Positions 57,241 through 64,000 of a DNA stretch of 64,000 bases are shown here, piece after piece. A program made the position numbers and the translations under genes. This stretch comes from Elephas maximus indicus (lineage: Eukaryota; Chordata; Mammalia; Proboscidea; Elephantidae), in the NCBI RefSeq assembly GCF_024166365.1, contig NC_064830.1, positions 84,748,721-84,812,720 of the forward strand, read 5' to 3'. The notes below the pieces were generated by a model. The model made no database searches. It was given only the letters and a program-made list of their open reading frames with translations, and was not told where the DNA came from. The number at the start of each line of letters is the position of its first letter. Position 1 is the stretch's first letter.

Positions 57241-57955
57241 TGTATCAGTTTCCTATTGCCACACAATGCAAAGCAAACATCCACAAAACCTAATTGCTTA
57301 AATAATAAGAATTTATTTGTCTCATGCATCTGTAGGCCAGCTGGGTGATTCTTCTGGTCTCAGCTATACTCACCCATGTAACAGTGATCAGTTGTGGGCA
57401 GGACAGGGCACGTAATTTGTGGAGCCTAGTGCAAAATGAAAACGCAGGGGCCTCTTGTTCAAAAATGATTAAGAATTTCAGGATGACAACAGTATTAAAT
57501 CAAGCACGGGGCTCTTCTTGGCACAGGGCCCTATGTGCCTGCACAGGTCACTCACTGACAAAGCCAGCCAGGGCTGTGGATCATTGAGGGAGCTCTGCTG
57601 CTCTTGGCTGGGTTCCTTCACTTGTCTGGTCATCAACTGGCTTTTGGCTAGTTTGGGATAGACCTACCTAGGGTAACCAAGGTAACTCTACTCTACTCTA
57701 TGGTCTCATCCTTCAGCAGGCTAGCCTAGGCATGTTCCTGTGGCAAAGACAGAGTGGCAAGGACAAATAAACTCAGATGAGCAAGCACTTTTTATGTCTC
57801 TGCTCGTGTCACATTTGCTGACATTACCTTGGCCACACACAGCAGGTCACATGGTTAGTTCAGAGCCAGAATGGGAGGACACCGTGGCACAATAGGGCAA
57901 AGGGCATGGATACAAGGAGGTTTGAAGAATTGGGCCCATTTTTGCTATCTTCCTC
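57241..57955 (+). repeat. MLT1-like LTR, diverged
   Basis: tgtatcagtttcctattgcc start, aggccagctgggtgattctt, ccttcagcaggctagcctag, ggtcacatggttagttcag. Same general family as 43690-44180. Confidence 0.65.
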
Positions 57956-57959
57956 ACTT

Positions 57960-58757
57960 GATTTCTCAAAAATAGTTGTATCTGACTGCCAAATTGCCTA
58001 TTGCTTTACTTACTAATAACAGTTACTGTTTAACAGTTTGCATCCTGACTTTAATTAAGTAATGAAAATTGCTAGCACAATCAGATTTCAGTCACTGAGC
58101 ATATGCCTTTAACAATGTTTTGCGAAGAAATGAGTGGCAAGTACCAAGACTGCTTTTCCACACGAAACATGCTGACTGTCAAAGGGGAAAGTACTCCTGT
58201 GCATATTCGAAATGAAGGATGAGATAAGACTTCCTTGTAGCACTATTAATTCCACAAAAGACCAGAAATCATATTCTCTGGCCCTTGACATTATTCGGGT
58301 TGTGAAGAAATCTTATCTCTATGATTTCAAGTGGTGTGTCAACATGTTATGGTTAGTAGCTTGAAAAGTTTGAACCTCTCATTTCAGGCCCAACGTAATA
58401 GGGTATTCAGTGCTGAGGATAAAAGAGATCAGTAAATTGAACTGTGACAGGCATTGACTGTTTCCTAACTCTTGATTTTCTTCATTCTTTGGAAAAAGGA
58501 ATCAATGATCCATATTGGAAATATTTAAAACAATGCCAGAAAACATGAAAAAAATACTTCCCAGAACTGAATCCAAAAACAAAACATTAGAAATTTGTTT
58601 GAAACTACCTCCTAAGTGAAAGCATTCAACCTGCCAGCCTTTAAATGGAGCATATTCTTTGACTTAGCTGCTGGTGGGAGTGGTCTTCAATGAGAAACTT
58701 CATCATTTCTAGGTATGTGTCTTATCTAAATACACAAAACAATCTGTCAGGGCCACT
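57960..58757. other. Unassigned intergenic sequence
   Basis: No gene, clear repeat or terminal structure recognised. Short open frames only. Confidence 0.4.
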
Positions 58758-59305
58758 GTCTTAGTTACCTGGTGTTGCTCTAACAAGTGGGTGGCTTTAA
58801 AGAACAGAAATTTATTTTCTCACAGTGTTGGAGGCTGAGTCCAAATCAGAGTCTCAGCTGTGTCGATCTTTTTGTGAGCTTCTTTCCTACTTTCTGGTGT
58901 CTGTCGGTAATTCTTGGCATTCCTTTGCTTGCCATCCTCACAGGACATCTGTCTTCCTCCGTGTGTGTGTGTCTGTGTCTATTCCGGTCCTTTTATAACT
59001 CAGAAGTGATTAGGTTTGGGATCCACCTTACACTGGTTATATTATACTATATATTACATTATGTACATTATATTATTATATATTACATTATATACATTAT
59101 ATTACATTTACACTGATTATATTACATTACATTGCATTATGGGAGATGATTACATTGTATTACATGTGAGCACATTACGTCACATCACATTACATTGCAA
59201 GGCCAACTGATTTAATCACCTATAAAGACTAGTGTTTGACCAAACCACTGGGAACCATAGCCTAGCCAAATTGACGCATAAAATAAGCCATCACAGCCAC
59301 CGTAT
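58758..59305 (-). repeat. MaLR-type LTR, antisense, with AT-rich satellite inside
   Basis: tgtcttagttacctggtgtt is the reverse complement of the LTR 3' end seen at 13.5, 15.9 and 60.35 kb, followed by aacagaaatttattttctca. Interrupted at about 59035-59195 by an (acattatatt)-like simple repeat. Right boundary approximate. Confidence 0.65.
59035..59195. repeat. ACATTAT-type simple repeat
   Basis: Irregular reiteration of ttatattac, tacattata and attacattg over about 160 bases. Confidence 0.85.
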
Positions 59306-59463
59306 ATTATCTGCCTTATCTGAAAGCCATAATTTTCTGCCTTATCTGAGATTTTATACATATATATGTATACTAGAAAGCATTAAATAATAATGATTTC
59401 TTAGTTAATGCTTTCTAATTTAGTAGGAAAAAATAAAGGGAATCTGTCATTAATCCATATATA

Positions 59464-59627
59464 TATAAAAACAAAAACCCATTGCTTTTGAGTTGATTCC
59501 AACTCATAGCACCCTATAGGACAGGGTAAAACTGCCTCATAGGGTTTCTAAGGAGCAGCTGATGGATTTGAACTGCTGACCTTTTGGTTAGCAGCTGAGC
59601 TCTTAACCCTTCACCACTAGGGCTCTA
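59464..59627 (-). repeat. AfroSINE
   Basis: aaaacaaaaacccattgctt, caccctataggacagggtaa, ttcaccactagggctct; followed by a long A run. Confidence 0.93.
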
Positions 59628-59877
59628 AAAAAAAAAAAAAAATTGCATATACACATAAACTTTAATGATCAATAATAATAATATTCCCTCTTGCTGATTT
59701 GGTGTTTCTCACTATCCTACTTTTGCTATTTCAGCTTCTCACCTTAATTTAGAATTGGAGTATATTCAAATACTTTTTTTTTTTTTTAAATAGGCCTGCT
59801 ATACTATACTCTCGAAACTCCTGCTACTTGCTAGACAAAATTCAGGTACCAAATAAATTTAAAAACTTTATCTCTTG

Positions 59878-60354
59878 TGTCATGGATTGAATTGTGTCCC
59901 CCCAACATTGTATGATTGTCCACCATTTTGTCATCTGATCAGATTTTCCTATGTGTTATAAATCCTGTCTCTATGATGTTAATGAGATGGGATTAGCGAC
60001 ATTACATTGATAAGATCTACAAGATTAGATTGTGTTTTAAGCCACCCTCTTTTGAGATATAAAAGAGAGAAAGATGCAGAGAGACAGGGGGATCTTATAC
60101 TGCCAGGAAAGCAGTGCCAGGAGTAGTGGGTATCCTTTGGGCCCAAGATTCCTGCACTGAGAAGCTTCTAGACCAAGGGAAGATTGGTAACAAGGACCTT
60201 CTTCCAGAGCCGACAGAGAGAGAAAAGGCTTCCCCTGGAGTTGATGCTCTGAATTCGGACTTCTAACCTACTAACTATGAAAGAATAAACTTCTGTTTGT
60301 TGAAGCCATCCACTTGTGGTATTTCTGTTATAGCAGCACTAGATGAATAAGACA
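59878..60354 (+). repeat. Solo MaLR-type LTR
   Basis: 477 bp, tgtcatggattgaattgtgt to agatgaataagaca, related to the LTRs at 13143 and 15562. Flanking 5-mers tcttg (59873-59877) and ccttg (60355-60359) fit a target duplication with one change. Confidence 0.8.
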
Positions 60355-60589
60355 CCTTGCTATAGGAACTTGATTTCCAAACTCTTAAAATGTGACCTCA
60401 TGAGATAAATAGAATTGTATAAAAAGGAATAACTGAATATTATTAATTTTTAAGTTATTGTGTCTTACTTTTATTATTAAAAAAATTGATGAATGTTTAC
60501 CTAAAATTGAAAGTCTGCATATGCTCCAAATACCCAATGAGTGATTATTGGATACTGAAAACTTGAGAAACACTGCTTGGCTTAGGGTG

Positions 60590-61400
60590 ATGAGAAGCCA
60601 CTGAAAGATGTAAAGATTTTAAGCAGAGGGAAAAATGCAGTCAGATTTGCATTTTCAAAAAATTACTTGAGGAGTAACATAGTTCTAAGGAGCCCTGATG
60701 ATGCCATGGTTAAGCTCTTGGCTGCAAACCAAAAGGTAAACAGTTTGAACCCATCGGCCACTCTGGAAGAAAAATGTGGCAGTCGGCTTCTGTAAAGAGT
60801 ACAGCCTTGAAAACCCTATGGAGCAGCTCTACTCTGTCCTATAGGGTCCCTATGAGTCAGAATTGGCTTGATGGCAACAGGTTTGGTTTTAACATAGTGC
60901 CGGGTTTAGGAGGTGGTGCATCAAACTGGATGACGGCAGACTTTAATTTTTAAAAAAGCTTTTCACAAATATTTGAGTGCCTACTGAATGCCTGTGCCTG
61001 GGCTAAGATTTGGGGATACAAAAGCGAAAAGACTGCCATGGCTCCGCTCTTGTGAATCCAGTCCAGTGGGGATGATAAATATTCAAACAAATTACACAAA
61101 CAACTAAACAACAATTGTGTTCAGTGCTGATGAAGAATCAAGGGTAGATCGAAGATATGCTTTGAAGGTGGGAATAATCATTCTTGGGGAAGGATTAAAC
61201 ATGGAGGTGAGAGAGGAAGGAAATAAAAGATGACTTCTGGTTTCTGGCTTGAAAGATGGTGCTATTAACAATAATAATAATTCAAGAGGAGGAGCAGATT
61301 TGAACTCTGTTGATAGTTCAGTTTTGGACATGATGAATTTGAACTGCCTCTCAGATATTCTGGATAGATGTCCAGAGGTAGCTGAGTATATATGTGGAGA
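60590..61400. repeat. Old interspersed repeat, interrupted by AfroSINE, family uncertain
   Basis: gatgagaagccactgaaaga, gcagtcagatttgcatttt before the SINE and gttcagttttggacatgatg, ttctggatagatgtccagag after it. Same old family as at 43.3 and 44.7 kb by appearance. Confidence 0.45.
60684..60889 (+). repeat. AfroSINE, long type, with 9-bp target duplication
   Basis: taaggagccctgatgatgcc start region; ggaagaaaaatgtggcagtc internal block; taacatagt at 60675-60683 and 60890-60898. Confidence 0.95.
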
Positions 61401-61660
61401 GAGAGATGTGAACTACGGATAATTCTTTGGGGATATAGGATGGACTAGGATCCATGGATATTGACTGAGCTTGCCTGTTTCCGCTAAGAGCTCCATTCCC
61501 AAACACAGTAAAGGCCACAGACAACTGTTTCAGCAGAGCATGATTTTTTTTTCAACGAGGTTCCATCTCTTAACTTCTACTTCGAACCTACCCACATTGG
61601 TGTAGCTTTCATTTGTTTGTTTTCTGTTGTCTTAAGTCTATATTTTCATTATGGAAGTTT

Positions 61661-61732
61661 TTTGTTTTGATTGCATAGCTTCTATATACCATACTTTTTG
61701 TTTTGATTGCATAGCTTCTATATACCATACTT
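61661..61732 (+). repeat. 36-bp perfect tandem duplication
   Basis: tttgttttgattgcatagct followed by tctatataccatactt occurs twice in succession (61661-61696 and 61697-61732) with no mismatch. Confidence 0.97.
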
Positions 61733-62177
61733 CTACTTTTGTTAGAAGATACACCTCTCCACACACTCTTCATCCCATGTAGTTCTGGTAGAATTAACTG
61801 CACCCAAGTTTGGGGCAGGGGATGTGTGTACATGTGACTTAGTTCTGGCCAATTAAAGCCTGCAACTCTCCTGGTCACAGTGATTGGGTCAGGGATAACC
61901 ACATGTCCACATTAGAAAGAAAGAGATACCGTGAAACTTCTGTGGAGACTTCTGGGACAGACTCAAAAGTTCTTTCCTTGTTAATGTGAACCTAAAAAGA
62001 ATGAAGGGACAATATTTGCTACAGTGACTGTGCAGCTACAAGGAATTTGAGAACAGAGCCAATGTCAAAGTAGGAGTCCTGAGAAATGAAGAAAACTTAG
62101 ATGTTGGTGTTCTCGTTTGAGTTCTGTCTTTTAACAGTAGAATCTAGCCCATTCATAATTATTGTGATTAATGTTTG

Positions 62178-62213
62178 CTGAGTTGGAATCAACTCGATGG
62201 CAACAGATTTTTT
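62178..62213 (+). repeat. AfroSINE tail fragment
   Basis: gctgagttggaatcaactcg then atggcaacagattttttt: only the last 30-odd bases of the SINE. Confidence 0.8.
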
Positions 62214-63600
62214 TTCTCATTATATTTGTTCATTTGTATTTTATTCCTCCAGTTCAGTAGTTCTCAGATACTTATATCTGACCTCATCTCAGATATTTTA
62301 ATTTATTTTGTTTGAGGTGTGCTCCCCAGGTTGATTTAATGTGCATCCAGGTTTAAGAATCACATCTCTAATGGCCGCTCTTGATTTTTGTTTGTTTTTT
62401 AAATATTTTATTATAAAATAGTACATGTACAAAAATATAACACAGCTAGAAAAAAGAACATAAAGCAAATGAAAATTAAAATTCTTATGTTAAGAAATTA
62501 ACTTGCCAGCACCCCAGAAGCCACCCTCATGGGGCCATTCCAAATTATTTTAAACTTTCCCACAGATATCTTCCTATCACTCTCTAGATTTACTTTTTTA
62601 TCTATAGTCTCCCCTGGGACAATTCAAGCTCATTAGTGTACTTTTATATCTTTTCCTGCCCCACCCTAATAATGAAATCATGACATTCTAGGGCCATATT
62701 TTGATCTCCCCCCGCCACAATATACATATCTGCATTTATTTATATATATTTACCGGTTTTTTAAGATTGTGTGTTTCTTGTATCCACAACTCCCTTTCTC
62801 TAAAATCTGCGGTATTGGGCACTGGAGCATCAATCAGTCCAAATGAGAATTCCTGTTCTTACTCCAGGGGCCAATTCCTGGAATCATAAGGGATGTGGAT
62901 AAATATACTGCCAGACCAAGTTGTTTATATTCTCCATGTGGGATGCTGCGTCCTTCTGGGTAGCTAAATATTATTGGAGCACTGCTGCCTGTCTTCAGCC
63001 CCCGTGCCTACTCTGGGAGCAGACATCGGTGATGGCCCTTCTTTTTCCTCCCAACCTAAAGCCCATTTTGTTCCAGAGTCCCTGTAAAGGAACAAGCTGA
63101 GCTTCCCCACCAGGCCAACCCTCAAGGGCAGAGCCCTCCCCAGTCAAATTATTTATTCCCTTGTTCAGAAAGTACTCCTGGGGTCTTTGTCCTGGGAGCT
63201 TAATCCACCTGGAGCTGCTGGGAAGAAAGGCTTCCTGTCTGACCCAGCCAAGCCAAGTGCAGCCTTATAATTAATTACCTTAACGACTGCCCTGGGAGAC
63301 CCATCCCTCTCTCTTTATATTTGTTTACTCTAATCCTGGTTTTCCCTGAGGCTTCTTTGGGAAGAACCACCTTCCCTCAGGAGTGTTTAGTGTCAAGTTT
63401 CTCTATCACGGTTTTGCCACTGATTTAAACATTACGGATTCTCTCTTACAGGAATGCCTCACAATTCCTATCAATCTACTAATGGGATTCTTTCATGTTT
63501 TTCAACAACTACAGATCTATATATAAAGTTTGTATGTATAAATATACTATATATATTTTTCTGTCATTTTAGTGGAATTTTGGGTAAGTAGGGGAAGTAG
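62214..63600. other. Intergenic, nothing firmly recognised
   Basis: Left part (62390-62800) is AT-rich and resembles an old L1 or LTR remnant; the rest shows no gene or repeat I can name. Confidence 0.4.
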
Positions 63601-63602
63601 GA

Positions 63603-63721
63603 GAGGAGCCCTGGTGGTGCTGTGGTTAAGTGCTCAACTAACTGCTAACCAAAAGGTTGGAGGTTGGAACCCACCAGCAGCTCTGCGGGAGAAAGATGTG
63701 GCAGTCTGATTCAGTAAAGAT
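63603..63721 (+). repeat. AfroSINE, long type, 3' half missing
   Basis: ggagccctggtggtgctgtg start, ctgcgggagaaagatgtggc, stops at cagtaaagatt where an antisense RTE begins. Confidence 0.92.
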
Positions 63722-64000
63722 TGTTGTTGTCGTTAGGTGCCATGGAGTCAATTCCGACTCATAGAGACCCTGTTTACAACAGATTGAAAGATTGCCCAGT
63801 CCAGTGCCATCTTCACAATAATTGCTATGTTTGAGCCCATTGTTGCAGCAACTGTGTCAGTCCATCTCATTGAGGATCTTCCTCTTTTTTGATGACCCTC
63901 TCTCTGCTTTACCAACCATGATATCTTTCTCCAGTGACCGGTCCTTCCTGATAACATGTCCAAAATATGTGAGACGAAGTCTCGCCATCCTAGCTTCTAA
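63722..64000 (-). mobile_element. RTE-type LINE 3' end, antisense, runs off the window
   Basis: Begins gttgttgtcgttaggtgcca and tggagtcaattccgactcat, the reverse complement of the RTE 3' terminus (ggcacctaacaacaac). The antisense frame contains RGRSSMRWTDTVAATM, matching the RTE C-terminal region at 38.96-39.03 kb. Confidence 0.9.

Noticed and set aside
56591..58757. hAT-type transposase remnant
   Set aside because: Only vague resemblance; no conserved motif, frame or terminal repeats could be pointed to, so it is left unassigned.

Overview
The window is mammalian nuclear DNA from an afrotherian, most likely an elephant (hyrax or sea cow not excluded). The evidence is about 31 copies of the tRNA-derived AfroSINE (A box, B box, and a tail ending in 'gactcgacggcaacgggtttgg'), fragments of its RTE-type LINE partner, and older mammalian repeats (MIR, MLT1-type LTRs, L1M, Tigger1).

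The left half (1-30.4 kb) holds one real gene, RBBP6, on the + strand. Seventeen coding exons with GT-AG junctions and consistent phases run from the second half of the DWNN ubiquitin-like domain to the stop codon and a canonical polyadenylation signal. They encode 1,737 residues; the missing N-terminus (about 55 residues, presumably exon 1) lies upstream of base 1. With those 55 the protein would be 1,792 residues, the length of the human protein. RBBP6 is a RING E3 ubiquitin ligase that binds RB1 and p53, and is also the metazoan Mpe1-like activator of the mRNA 3'-end cleavage complex. The domains are in order: DWNN, CCHC zinc knuckle, RING, proline-rich region, RS region, long Lys/Glu-rich tail. 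Read-through past exon 3 gives a short in-frame tail and stop followed by polyadenylation signals, which is the architecture of the DWNN-only isoform 3. Further strong-looking intronic polyadenylation signals lie at 6.30 and 10.58 kb.

The introns carry AfroSINEs, MIRs, a two-LTR MaLR-type element (13.14-15.96 kb, with an RTE and a SINE fragment between the LTRs) and a Tigger-type MITE.

The right half (30.4-64 kb) has no protein gene I can support. It is a mosaic of repeats: an RTE with a reverse-transcriptase remnant (38.0-39.15 kb) flanked by inverted and direct 60-bp units, a 215-bp palindromic MITE-like element (37.05-37.26 kb), a full-length dead Tigger1 split by a 1.1-kb L1 tail (51.29-54.79 kb), antisense L1 (46.3-48.4 kb), MLT1-type LTRs, and a second RTE at the right edge. 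The exception is a GC-rich, CpG-bearing stretch at 40.56-41.70 kb with clustered E-boxes and a good splice donor, which could be a promoter and first exon of an unseen downstream or non-coding transcript.

I found no new gene system. The most informative observations are the intronic polyadenylation architecture of a gene that itself controls polyadenylation, the SINE-LINE tail sharing, and the GC-rich candidate promoter.
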